Notes under the pieces: generated by a model
The model's input: the letters and a program-made list of their open reading frames with translations, nothing else
Databases searched by the model: none
Told to the model about the DNA's origin: nothing
Part shown: one piece after another, positions 37,905 through 49,188 of the stretch
Layout of the letters: every line of letters starts with the position of its first letter
Position numbering within the stretch: the first letter of the stretch is position 1
Made by a program: the position numbers and the translations under genes
Assembly (NCBI RefSeq): GCF_003935895.2
Contig: NZ_CP054058.1
Coordinates: 620,001 to 684,000, forward strand
DNA: 64,000 nt
DNA from: Scandinavium goeteborgense
GTDB taxonomy: Bacteria > Pseudomonadota > Gammaproteobacteria > Enterobacterales > Enterobacteriaceae
Reading direction: 5' to 3'

Positions 37905-40745
37905 ATGACGCCGTTTTCTTTGCAGTTACAGCAGCACTGGCAGACGGTAGTCGACCGACTGCCGACCGATTTTCCGTCCGACGCAATCAGTCCGCGGGCC
38001 CAGGCGGCGATGACCTTCAGCGATTTTATTAGCCAAAGCCTGGTCGCTTATCCGGCGTGGCTCAGCGAGCTGGAAAACAGTCCGCCGCAGGCCGATGAAT
38101 ATCAGCATTACGCCGCCTGGTTGCAGGACGCGCTGGCAGACGTCAGCGATGAAAATAGCCTGATGCGGGCGCTGCGTTTGTTCCGCCGCCGCGTCATGGT
38201 GCGCATCGCCTGGGCGCAGGCGCTTTCTTTTATTTCCACCGAAAGTAGTTTGCAGCAGCTGAGCCATCTGGCTGAAACGTTGATCGTCGCCGCTCGCGAC
38301 TGGCTGTACGACGCCTGCTGCCGGGAATGGGGCACGCCATGCAACGCCGACGGCAAACCACAGCCGCTGCTGATTTTAGGCATGGGCAAACTCGGCGGCG
38401 GCGAGCTGAACTTTTCCTCTGACATTGACCTGATTTTTGCCTGGCCGGAACACGGCTCAACCCAGGGCGGGCGTCGTGAACTCGACAACGCCCAGTTCTT
38501 CACCCGCATGGGACAACGACTCATCAAAGCGCTGGATCAGCCGACGATGGACGGCTTCGTCTATCGCGTGGATATGCGTCTGCGCCCGTTTGGCGAAAGC
38601 GGGCCGCTGGTGCTGAGTTTTGCCGCGCTGGAAGATTATTACCAGGAGCAGGGCCGCGACTGGGAACGCTATGCGATGGTTAAAGCCCGGATCATGGGAG
38701 ACAGAGAAGGCGTGTACGTCGATGAACTGCGTGCCACGCTGCGTCCATTTGTGTTCCGCCGCTACATTGATTTCAGCGTGATCCAGTCACTGCGTAATAT
38801 GAAAGGCATGATTGCCCGCGAAGTGCGCCGCCGTGGCCTGAAAGACAACATCAAGCTCGGCGCGGGTGGCATTCGCGAAATCGAATTTATCGTGCAGGTG
38901 TTCCAACTGATTCGCGGCGGCCGTGAGCCGTCCCTGCAAGGGCGCGCCTTGCTGCCCACGCTGGAAGCCATTGATGCGCTGCATCTTTTGCCGGAAGGCG
39001 AGGCGCAACGACTGCACGACGCCTACCTGTTCTTACGCCGCCTGGAAAACCTGCTGCAAAGCATTAATGACGAACAGACGCAGACCCTGCCGCAGGACGA
39101 TCTGAACCGGGCGCGGCTGGCGTGGGGGATGGGCTTCGCCGACTGGGATGCGCTGACCCAGGCGCTTGATGCGCACATGGCCAGCGTGCGGCAGATTTTC
39201 AACGCGCTGATTGGCGATGACGAAGAGACCTCGGCGGATGAACAGCTGTCTGAGCACTGGCGCGAACTTTGGCAAGATGCGTTGCAGGAAGACGACACCA
39301 CGCCGGTGCTAACGCATCTCACCGACAGCGACCGCAATCAGGTGCTGGCGCTGATTGCCGATTTCCGCAAAGAGCTCGACAAACGCACCATCGGTCCGCG
39401 CGGGCGTCAGGTGCTCGATTCACTGATGCCGCATTTGCTGAGCAACGTGTGCAGCCGCGAAGATGCCCCGGTGCCGCTAGCACGCATCATGCCGCTGCTG
39501 ACCGGGATTGTCACCCGCACCACCTATCTCGAACTGCTGAGTGAATTTCCGGGGGCGCTCAAGCATCTGATTCGCCTTTGCGCCGCGTCGCCGATGGTGG
39601 CCAGCCAGTTGGCGCGTTACCCGCTACTGCTGGATGAGCTGCTCGACCCGAACACGCTGTACCAGCCGACCGCCACTGACGCCTATCGCGACGAACTGCG
39701 GCAGTATTTACTGCGCGTACCGGAAGAAGATGAAGAGCAGCAGCTCGAAGCGCTGCGCCAGTTTAAACAGGCGCAGCTATTGCGCGTCGCCGCGGCGGAT
39801 ATCGCCGGCACGCTGCCGGTCATGAAAGTGAGCGATCACTTAACCTGGCTGGCAGAAGCGATGATCGACGCGGTGGTTCAGCAGGCGTGGGTGCAAATGG
39901 TGGCCCGTTTTGGGCAACCGCGCCATCTGGCAGAGCGCCAGGGGCGTGGTTTTGCGGTCGTCGGTTACGGCAAACTCGGCGGCTGGGAGCTGGGCTACAG
40001 TTCCGATCTCGATCTGGTGTTTTTACACGACTGCCCGGTGGAAGTCATGACCGATGGCGAACGTGAAATCGACGGGCGTCAGTTCTATCTTCGCCTGGCC
40101 CAGCGCATCATGCATCTGTTCAGCACCCGCACCTCCTCGGGCATCCTGTACGAAGTGGACGCTCGCTTACGTCCGTCCGGCGCGGCGGGCATGTTGGTCA
40201 CCACCACCGAGGCCTTCGCCGATTATCAACATCATGAAGCCTGGACCTGGGAGCATCAGGCCCTGGTCCGCGCTCGCGTGGTGTACGGCGACCCGCAGCT
40301 GCAATCGCAGTTTGATGCGATTCGCCGCGACGTGCTGACCGTCTCCCGCGAAGGTGAAAAGTTGCAAACCGAAGTCCGCGAAATGCGCGAGAAAATGCGC
40401 GCGCATCTTGGGGGCAAACATCGTGATCGCTTTGATATTAAAGCCGATGAGGGCGGCATAACGGATATTGAGTTTATCACCCAGTATCTGGTGCTGCGTT
40501 TCGCCCACAATAAGCCGAAGCTGACCCGCTGGTCGGATAACGTGCGCATCCTCGAACTGCTCGCACAGAACGATATTATGGACGAGCAGGAAGCGCTGGC
40601 CCTGAGCCAGGCATACACCACGCTACGCGATGCGCTGCATCATCTGGCATTGCAAGAAGAGGCCGGACACGTCGCGCCAGAGGCCTTTGCGGCTGAACGT
40701 GAGCTGGTACGCGCGAGCTGGCTAAAGTGGCTGGTGGTGCCGTGA
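37905..40745 (+). CDS. glnE: GlnE, bifunctional glutamine synthetase adenylyltransferase/deadenylase
   Basis: A 946-aa protein, the same length as in E. coli. It has two nucleotidyltransferase domains, marked by [17 protein letters not shown] (near 166) and [18 protein letters not shown] (near 694), separated by a regulatory helical region. It adds or removes AMP on glutamine synthetase under PII control. It starts 16 bases after ygiF. Confidence 0.97.
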   Translation: MTPFSLQLQQHWQTVVDRLPTDFPSDAISPRAQAAMTFSDFISQSLVAYPAWLSELENSPPQADEYQHYAAWLQDALADVSDENSLMRALRLFRRRVMVRIAWAQALSFISTESSLQQLSHLAETLIVAARDWLYDACCREWGTPCNADGKPQPLLILGMGKLGGGELNFSSDIDLIFAWPEHGSTQGGRRELDNAQFFTRMGQRLIKALDQPTMDGFVYRVDMRLRPFGESGPLVLSFAALEDYYQEQGRDWERYAMVKARIMGDREGVYVDELRATLRPFVFRRYIDFSVIQSLRNMKGMIAREVRRRGLKDNIKLGAGGIREIEFIVQVFQLIRGGREPSLQGRALLPTLEAIDALHLLPEGEAQRLHDAYLFLRRLENLLQSINDEQTQTLPQDDLNRARLAWGMGFADWDALTQALDAHMASVRQIFNALIGDDEETSADEQLSEHWRELWQDALQEDDTTPVLTHLTDSDRNQVLALIADFRKELDKRTIGPRGRQVLDSLMPHLLSNVCSREDAPVPLARIMPLLTGIVTRTTYLELLSEFPGALKHLIRLCAASPMVASQLARYPLLLDELLDPNTLYQPTATDAYRDELRQYLLRVPEEDEEQQLEALRQFKQAQLLRVAAADIAGTLPVMKVSDHLTWLAEAMIDAVVQQAWVQMVARFGQPRHLAERQGRGFAVVGYGKLGGWELGYSSDLDLVFLHDCPVEVMTDGEREIDGRQFYLRLAQRIMHLFSTRTSSGILYEVDARLRPSGAAGMLVTTTEAFADYQHHEAWTWEHQALVRARVVYGDPQLQSQFDAIRRDVLTVSREGEKLQTEVREMREKMRAHLGGKHRDRFDIKADEGGITDIEFITQYLVLRFAHNKPKLTRWSDNVRILELLAQNDIMDEQEALALSQAYTTLRDALHHLALQEEAGHVAPEAFAAERELVRASWLKWLVVP

Positions 40746-40790
40746 GATGATATTATCGCGCGCAATTAACGAATCTTTCAGGAGTCTGGA

Positions 40791-42224
40791 ATGAAAGTAA
40801 CACTGCCAGAGTTTGAACGCGCAGGAGTGATGGTCGTCGGTGATGTAATGCTGGACCGCTACTGGTACGGCCCAACGAGCCGAATCTCCCCGGAAGCCCC
40901 GGTCCCGGTGGTGAAAGTGGATACCATTGAGGAACGCCCTGGCGGGGCGGCGAACGTGGCGATGAATATTGCGGCGTTGGGCGCCACGTCGCGTCTGGTC
41001 GGGTTGACCGGCATTGACGATGCGGCGCGGGCGCTCAGTAAAGCGCTGGCGGACGTAAACGTGAAGTGCGACTTTGTTTCCGTCCCGACCCATCCGACGA
41101 TCACCAAGCTGCGTGTGCTGTCACGTAACCAGCAGTTGATTCGTCTGGACTTCGAAGAAGGTTTTGCGGGCGTCGATCCGCAGCCAATGCATGAACGTAT
41201 TCAGCAGGCGCTGGGCCATATTGGCGCGCTGGTGCTGTCTGACTACGCGAAAGGCGCGCTGGAAAGCGTTCAGGATATGATTCAGCTGGCGCGTAAAGCG
41301 GGTGTTCCGGTGCTGATCGACCCGAAAGGCAGCGAGTTTGAACGCTATCGTGGCGCAACGCTGCTGACGCCAAATCTCTCTGAGTTTGAAGCCGTCGCTG
41401 GGAAGTGTAAAAGCGAAGCGGAAATCGTTGAGCGCGGCATGAAAATTATCGCGGACTTCGATCTGTCGGCGCTGCTGGTCACCCGTTCCGAGCAGGGGAT
41501 GACCCTGCTGCAGCCAGGCAAAGCGCCGCTGCACATGCCGACGCAGGCGCAGGAAGTGTACGATGTGACCGGGGCCGGTGATACGGTGATTGGCGTGCTG
41601 GCGGCAACGCTGGCGGCGGGCAATTCACTGGAAGAAGCGTGCTTCTTTGCCAATGCCGCAGCCGGTGTTGTGGTGGGCAAACTCGGGACCTCTACCGTTT
41701 CGCCTATCGAACTGGAAAACGCGGTACGCGGTCGGGCGGACACCGGTTTCGGCGTGATGAGCGAAGCTGAGCTGAAGCTGGCGGTCACAGCAGCCCGCAA
41801 GCGCGGCGAGAAAGTCGTGATGACCAACGGTGTGTTCGACATTCTGCACGCGGGCCACGTGTCCTATCTCTCTAACGCACGCAAGCTTGGCGATCGTTTG
41901 ATTGTCGCGGTGAACAGCGATGCGTCCACTAAACGTCTGAAAGGCGAAACCCGTCCGGTGAATCCGCTCGATCAACGAATGATCGTGCTCGGTGCGCTGG
42001 GTTCTGTCGATTGGGTGGTCTCGTTTGAAGAAGATACACCGCAGCGCCTGATTGCGGGCGTTCTGCCGGACCTGCTGGTGAAAGGCGGGGACTACAAGCC
42101 GGACGAAATCGCGGGTAGCGAAGAAGTCTGGGCGAACGGTGGGGAAGTGATGGTGCTGAACTTTGAAGATGGCTGTTCAACCACCAATATCATCAAGCGT
42201 ATTCAGAAAGACAGCAGCAAGTAA
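40791..42224 (+). CDS. hldE: HldE, bifunctional heptose-7-phosphate kinase / heptose-1-phosphate adenylyltransferase
   Basis: A 477-aa fusion, as in E. coli. The N-terminal ribokinase-type domain has [12 protein letters not shown] and [11 protein letters not shown]. The C-terminal cytidylyltransferase-type domain has [16 protein letters not shown] near residue 346. It makes ADP-heptose for the lipopolysaccharide inner core. An AGGAG site precedes the ATG. Confidence 0.97.
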   Translation: MKVTLPEFERAGVMVVGDVMLDRYWYGPTSRISPEAPVPVVKVDTIEERPGGAANVAMNIAALGATSRLVGLTGIDDAARALSKALADVNVKCDFVSVPTHPTITKLRVLSRNQQLIRLDFEEGFAGVDPQPMHERIQQALGHIGALVLSDYAKGALESVQDMIQLARKAGVPVLIDPKGSEFERYRGATLLTPNLSEFEAVAGKCKSEAEIVERGMKIIADFDLSALLVTRSEQGMTLLQPGKAPLHMPTQAQEVYDVTGAGDTVIGVLAATLAAGNSLEEACFFANAAAGVVVGKLGTSTVSPIELENAVRGRADTGFGVMSEAELKLAVTAARKRGEKVVMTNGVFDILHAGHVSYLSNARKLGDRLIVAVNSDASTKRLKGETRPVNPLDQRMIVLGALGSVDWVVSFEEDTPQRLIAGVLPDLLVKGGDYKPDEIAGSEEVWANGGEVMVLNFEDGCSTTNIIKRIQKDSSK

Positions 42225-42240
42225 CATTGCGACTGCCTGT

Positions 42241-42273
42241 TGTAGGCCCGGTAAGCGCAAGCGCCACCGGGCC
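42241..42273. repeat. REP element between hldE and ubiK
   Basis: TGTAGGCCCGGTAAGCG...CGCCACCGGGCC: a canonical REP palindrome at a convergent gene junction. Confidence 0.8.
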
Positions 42274-42281
42274 ATTCTGCA

Positions 42282-42566
42282 TTACTCGTCTACCGGCGGA
42301 ATCGCTGGCGCGGGGGACGCGGCGGTGGTGCGGTTTTCCAGGTCGGAAATACGCTGTTCCAGCAGGGCCAGTTTCTCGCGAGTGCGCAGCAGAACCTGAG
42401 TCTGCACGTCGAACTCTTCGCGGCTGACCAGATCCAGACGCGTCAGCTGAGATTGCAGCACCTGACGGATTTTCTTCTCAACGTCATCACCAAAATCACG
42501 CAAACCTTGCGGCATGGACTCGTGAACCTGGCGGGCAATCTGTTCAATTTTTTTCGGATCAATCAT
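42282..42566 (-). CDS. ubiK: UbiK (YqiC), ubiquinone biosynthesis accessory factor
   Basis: A 94-aa protein starting [19 protein letters not shown], with a C-terminal coiled coil (about 50-80) and a Pro/Ala-rich tail. UbiK binds UbiJ and helps the aerobic ubiquinone biosynthesis complex. It is divergent from the FMN riboswitch and ribB, as in E. coli. Confidence 0.94.
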   Translation of the reverse strand: MIDPKKIEQIARQVHESMPQGLRDFGDDVEKKIRQVLQSQLTRLDLVSREEFDVQTQVLLRTREKLALLEQRISDLENRTTAASPAPAIPPVDE

Positions 42567-42693
42567 TAGGGTTTCCCTGATCTGGTCGGTTTTGCAGATT
42601 ATTGTAGTGCCTTATGCCGGGGCTATAAACCAGAAATGTTTGAAGCTTATGCATTGCCGCCAATTATCATTAGCGTTATAGTTATCTTGCTTA

Positions 42694-42840
42694 TTCTCAG
42701 GGCGGGGCGAAATTCCCCACCGGCGGTAAATCAACTCAGGTTGAAAGCCCGCGAGCGCTTCGGACGTCAGTCTGAAGGACAGCAGATCCGGTGTAATTCC
42801 GGGGCCGACGGTTAGAGTCCGGATGGGAGAGAGTAACGAT
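42694..42840 (+). ncRNA. FMN riboswitch (RFN element) controlling ribB
   Basis: The conserved RFN parts appear in order: TCTCAGGGCGGGGCGAAATTCCCCACCGGCGGTAAA, AGCCCGCGAGCGCTTC, CAGATCCGGTGTAATTCCGGGGCCGACGGTTAGAGTCCGGATGGGAGAGA (only the short motifs TCTCAGGG, CCGGCGGTAAA, GCCGACGG and GGGAGAG are decisive). It lies about 100 bases before ribB. Binding of FMN is expected to reduce ribB expression. The region corresponds to the E. coli sroG leader. Confidence 0.95.
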
Positions 42841-42940
42841 CTACGGGTTAGGCCCGCGCACGTTATCTTTTTGCCGCTTCGTCGGCGCTCCTAAGACTGC
42901 CCTGATTCTGGTAACCATAATCTTGATGAGGTCTTTTACC

Positions 42941-43594
42941 ATGAATCAGACGCTACTTTCCTCTTTTGGTACTGCATTTGAACGCGTAGAGCACGCGTTA
43001 TCCGCACTGCGCGAAGGCCGCGGTGTGATGGTGCTTGATGACGAAAACCGCGAAAACGAAGGCGACATGATCTTTGCCGCCGAAACCATGACCGTTGAGC
43101 AGATGGCGCTGACCATCCGTCACGGCAGCGGCATTGTTTGCCTGTGCATTAACGAAGAGCGCCGCAAACAGCTCGACCTGCCGATGATGGTGGAAACCAA
43201 CACCAGCGCATTCGGTACCGGTTTTACCGTGACCATCGAAGCGGCGCACGGTGTGACCACCGGCGTTTCTGCTGCTGACCGCGTCACCACCGTTCGTGCG
43301 GCGATTGCCGACGGCGCGAAACCTTCCGATCTGCATCGTCCAGGCCACGTGTTCCCACTGCGTGCGCAGGCGGGTGGCGTGCTGACTCGCGGCGGCCACA
43401 CTGAAGCGACACTCGATCTGGTGACACTGGCAGGCTTCAAACCTGCGGGCGTGCTGTGTGAGCTGACCAACGACGATGGCACCATGGCGCGTGCGCCGGA
43501 GTGCATCAAGTTTGCTGCGGAACACAATATGCCGGTCGTGACCATTGAAGACCTGGTGGAATACCGCCAAAAGCATGAGCGTAAGGCCAGCTAA
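42941..43594 (+). CDS. ribB: RibB, 3,4-dihydroxy-2-butanone-4-phosphate synthase
   Basis: A 217-aa enzyme, the same length as in E. coli, starting [10 protein letters not shown]. The acidic catalytic loop [11 protein letters not shown] is near residue 31 and HTEATLDL near 153. It converts ribulose-5-phosphate to the four-carbon riboflavin precursor. An in-frame ATG at 42923 adds six unlike residues; the start at 42941 fits the family and has a GAGG site upstream. Confidence 0.96.
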   Translation: MNQTLLSSFGTAFERVEHALSALREGRGVMVLDDENRENEGDMIFAAETMTVEQMALTIRHGSGIVCLCINEERRKQLDLPMMVETNTSAFGTGFTVTIEAAHGVTTGVSAADRVTTVRAAIADGAKPSDLHRPGHVFPLRAQAGGVLTRGGHTEATLDLVTLAGFKPAGVLCELTNDDGTMARAPECIKFAAEHNMPVVTIEDLVEYRQKHERKAS

Positions 43595-43623
43595 GATTCA
43601 CTGAATTGCGAATCTGAAAAGAC

Positions 43624-43648
43624 AACGCCGGGATTATCCCGGCGTTTT
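43624..43648. terminator. Terminator between ribB and zupT
   Basis: The stem AACGCCGGGA / TCCCGGCGTT is followed by TT, at the junction of the convergent ribB and zupT genes. Confidence 0.75.
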
Positions 43649-43666
43649 GCTATCTGGCTTTCAGCG

Positions 43667-44440
43667 TCAGGCGAAATCCATCGACTGAAGCAACACCAGA
43701 CTCAGCCCCATCACCGACATGCCGCACAGCACGCCGTAGCTTGGGTTGTTGTGTGGGTCGATTTCTTTCGCCAGCGGCATCAGTTCATCCACCGACAGCG
43801 CCACCATAATCCCGGCCACCGCAGCCATGATCGCAGCCATCACTACCGGTGACACCAGCGAGCCTAAAATCAACCACGCCAGAACGCCGCCAAGAATTTC
43901 AGCCATTCCGGACACGCCCGCCCAAAACACCGCTTTTCGCTTCGAGCCCGTCGCTGCATAAACCGGCCCGGCCACCGCCAGTCCTTCAGGAATATTGTGC
44001 AGCGCAACGGCAAGCGCAATCCCAAACCCGAGCTCCAGATTACTGCTGGCGGTAACGTAGGTCGCCACGCCTTCCGGGAAGTTATGCAGGCTGATACCGA
44101 GCGTCAGCAGAATAGCGGTGCGACGCAAATTACGCGGCATCACGGCTTTATCGCCCTGCATTAAATCTTGCGCGTGCGCGTGGGGCAGCATTCGGTCGAG
44201 AGCAAAATATCCCAACAGACCCACCACGAACATGCCGTAGCCGAGCACCGGCGACATGCCCTGGGTGCCGAGTGCGGCAGGCAGCATTTCCATTAATGAG
44301 ATAAGCAGCATGATGCCCGCGGCGAAGCCGAGGGAAAACGCGAGTACGCGGTTGGAGGGTTTCTGGCCGATAACGCCCAGGACAGCCCCAATGAAGGTGG
44401 CCCCACCGGCGAGTAAGGTCAGGATCAAAGGTACTGACAT
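43667..44440 (-). CDS. zupT: ZupT, zinc/iron uptake transporter of the ZIP family
   Basis: A 257-aa, eight-helix inner-membrane protein, the same length as in E. coli. It has the two metal-site motifs HNFPEG (near 115) and HNIPEG (near 150). The start at 44440 matches the family; the upstream codons overlap the Fur-type operator. It takes up zinc, iron and other divalent metals. Confidence 0.95.
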   Translation of the reverse strand: MSVPLILTLLAGGATFIGAVLGVIGQKPSNRVLAFSLGFAAGIMLLISLMEMLPAALGTQGMSPVLGYGMFVVGLLGYFALDRMLPHAHAQDLMQGDKAVMPRNLRRTAILLTLGISLHNFPEGVATYVTASSNLELGFGIALAVALHNIPEGLAVAGPVYAATGSKRKAVFWAGVSGMAEILGGVLAWLILGSLVSPVVMAAIMAAVAGIMVALSVDELMPLAKEIDPHNNPSYGVLCGMSVMGLSLVLLQSMDFA

Positions 44441-44453
44441 GAAAACTCCTTCA

Positions 44454-44472
44454 TGATAATGATTATCATTTA
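44454..44472. promoter_or_regulatory. Fur-box-like operator between zupT and ygiD
   Basis: TGATAATGATTATCATTTA contains the core palindrome GATAATGATTATC, close to the classical Fur consensus. It lies about 15 bases before the zupT start on the divergent side. Iron-dependent repression of zupT is a plausible reading. Confidence 0.6.
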
Positions 44473-44636
44473 TAGTAAAGACCATTTGCCCTGAAAGCGA
44501 GAGGGGAGATGGCGCTTTTACGTGTCCTTACATTCAAATTTCCTGATGATCTCCATCACCGTTATCTGAGTTCATACCCAAGGGAAAACGCGTAATGTAG
44601 AGCCATCAAATCGACTGTTCCTGTAAGGATATCATC

Positions 44637-45428
44637 ATGTCTTCTTCCCGTATGCCAGCACTGTTTTTAGGTCACGGTAGCCCGATGAACGTGCTGGAGG
44701 ATAACGTGTACACCCGTGCCTGGCAGCATCTCGGCGAAACGCTGCCGCGCCCAAAAGCGATTGTGGCGATTTCCGCGCACTGGTTTACTCGCGGGACAGG
44801 CGTCACGGCGATGGAAGCCCCGAAAACCATTCATGATTTCGGTGGTTTTCCGCAGGCACTCTACGACACCCATTACCCGGCTCCGGGTTCGCCGGAACTG
44901 GCGCAGCGTCTGGTTGAGCTGCTGGCTCCGGTACCGGTCGCGCTGGATAAAGAAGCCTGGGGATTTGACCACGGTTCATGGGGCGTTTTAATTAAGATGT
45001 ACCCGGATGCCGATATCCCGATGGTGCAGCTCAGTATCGACAGCACCAAGCCACCGGCCTGGCACATGGAAAAGGGCCGCAAACTGGCGGCGCTGCGTGA
45101 AGAAGGCATCATGCTGGTGGCGAGCGGCAACGTGGTTCACAACCTGCGCACCGCACGCTGGCACGGCGAAAACACGCCGTATCCGTGGGCGACATCGTTC
45201 AATGAATTTGTGAAAGACAATCTCAGCTGGCAAGGTCCGACGGAAGAGCATCCGTTGGTGAATTATCTCGATCACGAAGGCGGATCGCTGTCGAACCCGA
45301 CGGCGGATCACTATCTGCCGCTGCTGTATGTGCTGGGTGCGTGGGATGGCAAAGAGCCCATGACGTTGCCAACCGACGGGATCGAGATGGGCAGTTTAAG
45401 TATGCTTTCGGTGCAGATTGGTAGGTAA
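44637..45428 (+). CDS. ygiD: YgiD, 4,5-DOPA extradiol dioxygenase family protein
   Basis: A 263-aa LigB-type dioxygenase with metal-binding histidines in FLGHGSP (near 14), SAHWFTRG (near 49), DHGSWGVL and SGNVVHN. E. coli YgiD shows DOPA dioxygenase activity; the natural substrate is unknown. It is divergent from zupT. Confidence 0.93.
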   Translation: MSSSRMPALFLGHGSPMNVLEDNVYTRAWQHLGETLPRPKAIVAISAHWFTRGTGVTAMEAPKTIHDFGGFPQALYDTHYPAPGSPELAQRLVELLAPVPVALDKEAWGFDHGSWGVLIKMYPDADIPMVQLSIDSTKPPAWHMEKGRKLAALREEGIMLVASGNVVHNLRTARWHGENTPYPWATSFNEFVKDNLSWQGPTEEHPLVNYLDHEGGSLSNPTADHYLPLLYVLGAWDGKEPMTLPTDGIEMGSLSMLSVQIGR

Positions 45429-45432
45429 AAGC

Positions 45433-45460
45433 AAAACGGCAACCTGAGTTGCCGTTTTTA
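45433..45460. terminator. Terminator after ygiD
   Basis: The stem AAAACGGCAAC / GTTGCCGTTTT with a CTGA loop lies four bases after the ygiD stop. A short REP-like palindrome follows at about 45467-45497. Confidence 0.85.
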
Positions 45461-45499
45461 ATTTCTGCGCCCGGCAAGCATCGCGCCGCCGGGCACACA

Positions 45500-46660
45500 T
45501 CACTCCACAAAAATATGCGGATAGAAGCGGGACAGATCCTGAGTGATCAACGCCCGGTCTTCACGAATGCCGATCCCAGCAGGTTGATCGTTGATAAGCC
45601 AGCTGCCAATCAGCGTATAGCTGTCGCCAAACTTCGGCAATTCATAGAACTGCTGGACGATCATCCCTTCTTCACCGTATGGCCCTTCCACGGCTTCAAC
45701 CACGTTGCCGTTTTCGACGATCGACACGTTGGCGCCTTCACGAGAGAAAATCGGCTTGATGACGTATTTATCCATCGGGGGATAGCTGTCTTCGGCAAAA
45801 TACGCGGGCAGCAGATTCGGGTGATCCGGGAACATTTCCCACAGCATCGGCAGCAGCGCTTTGTTAGAGATAATGCTTTTCCAGGCCGGTTCCAGCCAGC
45901 GAACGCCAGCGTCTTCCAGCTTGGTGGAGAAAATCTCGCGCAGCATGAATTCCCACGGGTAGAGCTTGAACAGGTTGCCAATCACCTGATCTTGCGTGTC
46001 AGTGAACTGACCTCTTTCGCCCAACCCAATATCTTCGATATACAGGAATTCGCTCGCCACGCCGCCTTCATTGGCGCAGTCCTGTAAATATTGCACCGTG
46101 CCACGGTCTTCAGTGGTATCGCGGCAGCAGGCAAAATGCAGCAGGCCGAAGCCGTGCTGTTCGCGCAGCTCTGCGAAACGCTCAATCAGCTTTTCCTGCA
46201 GGCTGTTGAACTGATCGCTGCCCGCAGGCAGGTTGCCGGCATTCTGCTGATCTTCGAGCCAAATCCACTGGAAGAAAGCCGCTTCGTACAGCGACGTTGG
46301 CGTGTCGGCGTTGTTTTCTAAAAGCTTAGGCTCGCCTTTGCCATTCCACGCCAGATCGAGGCGTGAATAGAGCGAAGGCTGCTGCGTTTGCCACGCCTGA
46401 CGCACAAAGTTCCAGGTGTGTTTCGGAATGCGGAATTTGGCCAACAACTCATCGCTGGCAACCACGCGCTCCACCACTTTCAGGCACATCTGGTGCAGCT
46501 CGGCGGTCACGTCTTCCAGCTTCTCAACCTGCTCGAGAGTGAGTTTGTAATACGCATCTTCACACCAGTACGGCTCGCCGTACAGGGTGTGAAAATTGAA
46601 GCCATATTCGGTGGCTTTTTCGCGCCAATCCGGGCGCTCGACAATGCTGACTCTTTCCAT
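45500..46660 (-). CDS. ygiC: YgiC, ATP-grasp glutathionylspermidine synthase-like protein
   Basis: A 386-aa ATP-grasp protein of the Gsp synthetase C-terminal family (ERPDWREKA at the start, [16 protein letters not shown] near 134, [14 protein letters not shown] near 296). The peptide-ligase partner substrate is unknown; E. coli YgiC lacks detectable glutathionylspermidine synthase activity. It is the last gene after tolC and ygiB, 5 bases after ygiB. Confidence 0.9.
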   Translation of the reverse strand: MERVSIVERPDWREKATEYGFNFHTLYGEPYWCEDAYYKLTLEQVEKLEDVTAELHQMCLKVVERVVASDELLAKFRIPKHTWNFVRQAWQTQQPSLYSRLDLAWNGKGEPKLLENNADTPTSLYEAAFFQWIWLEDQQNAGNLPAGSDQFNSLQEKLIERFAELREQHGFGLLHFACCRDTTEDRGTVQYLQDCANEGGVASEFLYIEDIGLGERGQFTDTQDQVIGNLFKLYPWEFMLREIFSTKLEDAGVRWLEPAWKSIISNKALLPMLWEMFPDHPNLLPAYFAEDSYPPMDKYVIKPIFSREGANVSIVENGNVVEAVEGPYGEEGMIVQQFYELPKFGDSYTLIGSWLINDQPAGIGIREDRALITQDLSRFYPHIFVE

Positions 46661-46665
46661 GGCGA

Positions 46666-47334
46666 TTAACCGCCCATTGAACGAGAAGAGGTGCCGGAGG
46701 CGCTGCGCTGCATGGTGGACTGTTTGGCAACGGACTCACCAAAGCCGCCGCGGGTCACGGTGTTGGTGGTGGCCGGTTTTGGTGCCATCGCCGTTTTAGG
46801 CACGTTCATGCTACGGCCCGACTGCGCTGCGCCGTAACCTTTGCCGCTGGCATCGGTGTATTGGCCGTAGGCCGGGCTTTTTGGATTCTTCGAGCTGAAC
46901 AGCGGTTGCTGCTGGAAGCCTGAACCGCTCATCATGCGGCCCATCATGTAGCCGGCCATTAACGGCATCCAGAAGCTGCCGCTGCTTTGAGCCTGCGCTT
47001 GCTGTCCTTCAGGTGCCATACCTGCTTGAGCAGGTGCTTGCTGGCACTGGCCTTCACCGAATTCGGCGATACAGTCTTCACGGCTGGTGTATTTTGGCGC
47101 GGTGCGCTCGGCTTCTTTCAGCGCATTGTTGTATGACGCAGTACATTCAGCGCTTTTGCCCGGGTTCGCGCTCGAGCAGTCATCGGCGTTCTGATACATC
47201 GACACCGTTTCGTCAGTTTTTTCACAGCCAGCAAGCATAAACACGGCGGTGATCGCCAACGCAACGGGCGTCATATGGCGTGCGCCCCAGTTCTTGCGGA
47301 ACGAAGCGTGATTAATTGTTTTTGTCCGTTTCAT
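46666..47334 (-). CDS. ygiB: YgiB, DUF1190 (UPF0441) envelope protein
   Basis: A 222-aa protein with a lipoprotein-type signal (MLAGC near residue 36) and a Cys-containing DUF1190 region ([14 protein letters not shown]). The C-terminal half is Gln/Gly/Ala-rich, with [14 protein letters not shown], and ends SRSMGG. Function unknown. It lies in the tolC-ygiB-ygiC operon, which in E. coli is controlled with tolC. Confidence 0.92.
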   Translation of the reverse strand: MKRTKTINHASFRKNWGARHMTPVALAITAVFMLAGCEKTDETVSMYQNADDCSSANPGKSAECTASYNNALKEAERTAPKYTSREDCIAEFGEGQCQQAPAQAGMAPEGQQAQAQSSGSFWMPLMAGYMMGRMMSGSGFQQQPLFSSKNPKSPAYGQYTDASGKGYGAAQSGRSMNVPKTAMAPKPATTNTVTRGGFGESVAKQSTMQRSASGTSSRSMGG

Positions 47335-47473
47335 TATTTTTCATCCTGGACCCAGTGGTAGCGCTCAGGATAGTGGATGAGTGGTTGAAATTGAAGCGAT
47401 GAGAGGCTCGTGAAGAGGATCTTTACGTTGCCTTACGTTAATTTGGTGGGGGGAGTGCGGGAAAGTGATTTAT

Positions 47474-47501
47474 CCCCGGCGAACGGCGTCGCCGGGGCTG
47501 C
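47474..47501 (-). terminator. GC-rich hairpin after tolC
   Basis: An inverted repeat (CCCCGGCG / CGCCGGGG) lies just past the tolC stop with no T-run. It may attenuate rather than end transcription into ygiB and ygiC. Confidence 0.4.
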
Positions 47502-47506
47502 CCGAA

Positions 47507-48985
47507 TCAGTTTTTGAACGGGTTAGAACTGTTGCTGCTGGTGGTGTTTGTACGCTGTGCGGCAGGCTGTGCAGCCGGAGCCGCGCTCGCGCCATTGTAA
47601 CCATCAGCGTTAGCGTCCTGCTGGGCATTCTCTGGGGCTACCGCTTCCGGGGAAGTGGAAACCGCTTTACCGAGGGTGCCATTCAGGGCCAACAGATCGT
47701 TCTCGTTAAGCGTACCGAGAGCTGACTTAACATTCAGCTGGTTAATCAGGTAGCTATAACGCGCGCTGGAGAGTTGCTGCTTCGCGTTATACAGCGTCGT
47801 GGTCGCGTCCAACACATCAACGATGGTACGGGTACCGACCTGGTAGCCTGCTTCCATTGCGTCTAAAGAACTCTGCGCTGAAACAACGGCCTGTTTGTAG
47901 GCGTTGATGCTGCTGATGGACGCATTGATGTTATTGAAGGACGAACGCACGGTCTGAACCACGTTACGGTGTGCGCTTTCGAGCTGCTCGCTGGCACCGA
48001 CGAAGTTGTACTGCGCCTGTTTCACCTGCGAGGTCACCGAGCCACCGCTGTACAGCGGCAGATTGAAGTTCAGGCCAATCTGATTCTGACCGATATTACG
48101 GTCGGTATACTGGCTACTGGTGGCGTTGCTGCCATCATAGCTAGTGTCAGACACGCCGGTAGACGCGGTCAGGCCAACGGTTGGCATGTGACCAGTTTCC
48201 GCATAGCGAATCTGCTCACGGGCCAGGTCCTGGCTCAGACGAGCCTGCAGCAACGCGAGGTTGCGGCCTTCTGCTTCTTTCAGCAGCGCATTCACCGGTT
48301 GTGGCTTATCCATTTTTAAGGTGCTGACATTCAGAGAAGACAGCTCCGGATAGTAGTTACCGGTGACCTGACGCAGCTGTTCAACGGCGTTGTCGAGGTT
48401 ATTACGCGCGGTCACTTCGTTCGCCAGCACGGTGTCGTACTGTGAACGGGCGTTTTGCACGTCAGTGATCGCCACCAGGCCCACGTTGAAACGCTGGGTT
48501 GTCTGGTCTAACTGACGGTAAACCGCTTGTTTGTTCGCTTCAGTGAAGGAGAGCGAGTCGATCGCGCTCAGTACATTGAAGTAGGCCGTCGCGGTGTTCA
48601 GGATCAGCGTTTGCTGGTCGGTCTGATAGGTGACGTCCTGGATACCGGCGCTTTTCTCTTGCAGCGTCAGCGCGCGCCATTTTGACATGTCAAAAATGGT
48701 CTGCGTTAAGGTTAACGCGGCGCTGGTCTCGTTGGAGTCGATACCGTTGTTATCGCGAAAGCCGTTGGTGTAGGTATAATCTGCACCTAAACCGAGCTGC
48801 GGCAGTAATGGGCTGCGTGCTTCGTTAATTTTTTCGAATGCAGCATCACGATCGGCCGCGGACTTACGCAGGTCTGGGTTGCTCAAACGTGCCTGCTGAT
48901 AAACCTGCAACAGGTTTTCCGCATGGCTCACTGCGCTGAAGCCCGTCAGGCTCAAGCCGATAAGGATGGGGAGCAATTTCTTCAT
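47507..48985 (-). CDS. tolC: TolC, outer-membrane efflux channel
   Basis: A 492-aa protein (493 in E. coli). It has a signal peptide ending SHAEN and duplicated helical-barrel domains (ITDVQNARSQYDTVLANEVTARNNLDNAVEQLR in one, SSINAYKQAVVSAQSSLDAMEAGYQVGTRTIVDVLDATTTLYNAKQQL in the other). An Asn/Ser-rich tail follows. It is the common exit duct of AcrAB-type pumps and type I secretion. I start at the second Met (MKKLLPIL), which has AAGGA at good spacing. Confidence 0.97.
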   Translation of the reverse strand: MKKLLPILIGLSLTGFSAVSHAENLLQVYQQARLSNPDLRKSAADRDAAFEKINEARSPLLPQLGLGADYTYTNGFRDNNGIDSNETSAALTLTQTIFDMSKWRALTLQEKSAGIQDVTYQTDQQTLILNTATAYFNVLSAIDSLSFTEANKQAVYRQLDQTTQRFNVGLVAITDVQNARSQYDTVLANEVTARNNLDNAVEQLRQVTGNYYPELSSLNVSTLKMDKPQPVNALLKEAEGRNLALLQARLSQDLAREQIRYAETGHMPTVGLTASTGVSDTSYDGSNATSSQYTDRNIGQNQIGLNFNLPLYSGGSVTSQVKQAQYNFVGASEQLESAHRNVVQTVRSSFNNINASISSINAYKQAVVSAQSSLDAMEAGYQVGTRTIVDVLDATTTLYNAKQQLSSARYSYLINQLNVKSALGTLNENDLLALNGTLGKAVSTSPEAVAPENAQQDANADGYNGASAAPAAQPAAQRTNTTSSNSSNPFKN

Positions 48986-49065
48986 TTGCATTCCTTGTTG
49001 TGAAGCATTTAGCGCTGATCTAATTCAAAAGATTCATCGATTGTACCAGAGTCCGCCCGCGTAAA

Positions 49066-49085
49066 AAGTTGGCGTATCGTGCCAT
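49066..49085 (-). promoter_or_regulatory. Marbox upstream of tolC
   Basis: On the minus strand this 20-mer starts ATGGCACGATACGCCAA. It fits the degenerate MarA/SoxS/Rob consensus at all but one constrained position. It lies about 80 bases upstream of the tolC start. E. coli tolC is likewise activated by MarA, SoxS and Rob. Confidence 0.6.
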
Positions 49086-49188
49086 CTGGCGTTAATTTGC
49101 ACCAATCTACCACAGCATAAATAAAACAGTAGCCAAAGAGACCTGAAATCCCCGATTTCGTCACCACTTACAGCCCAGGATATTGACG

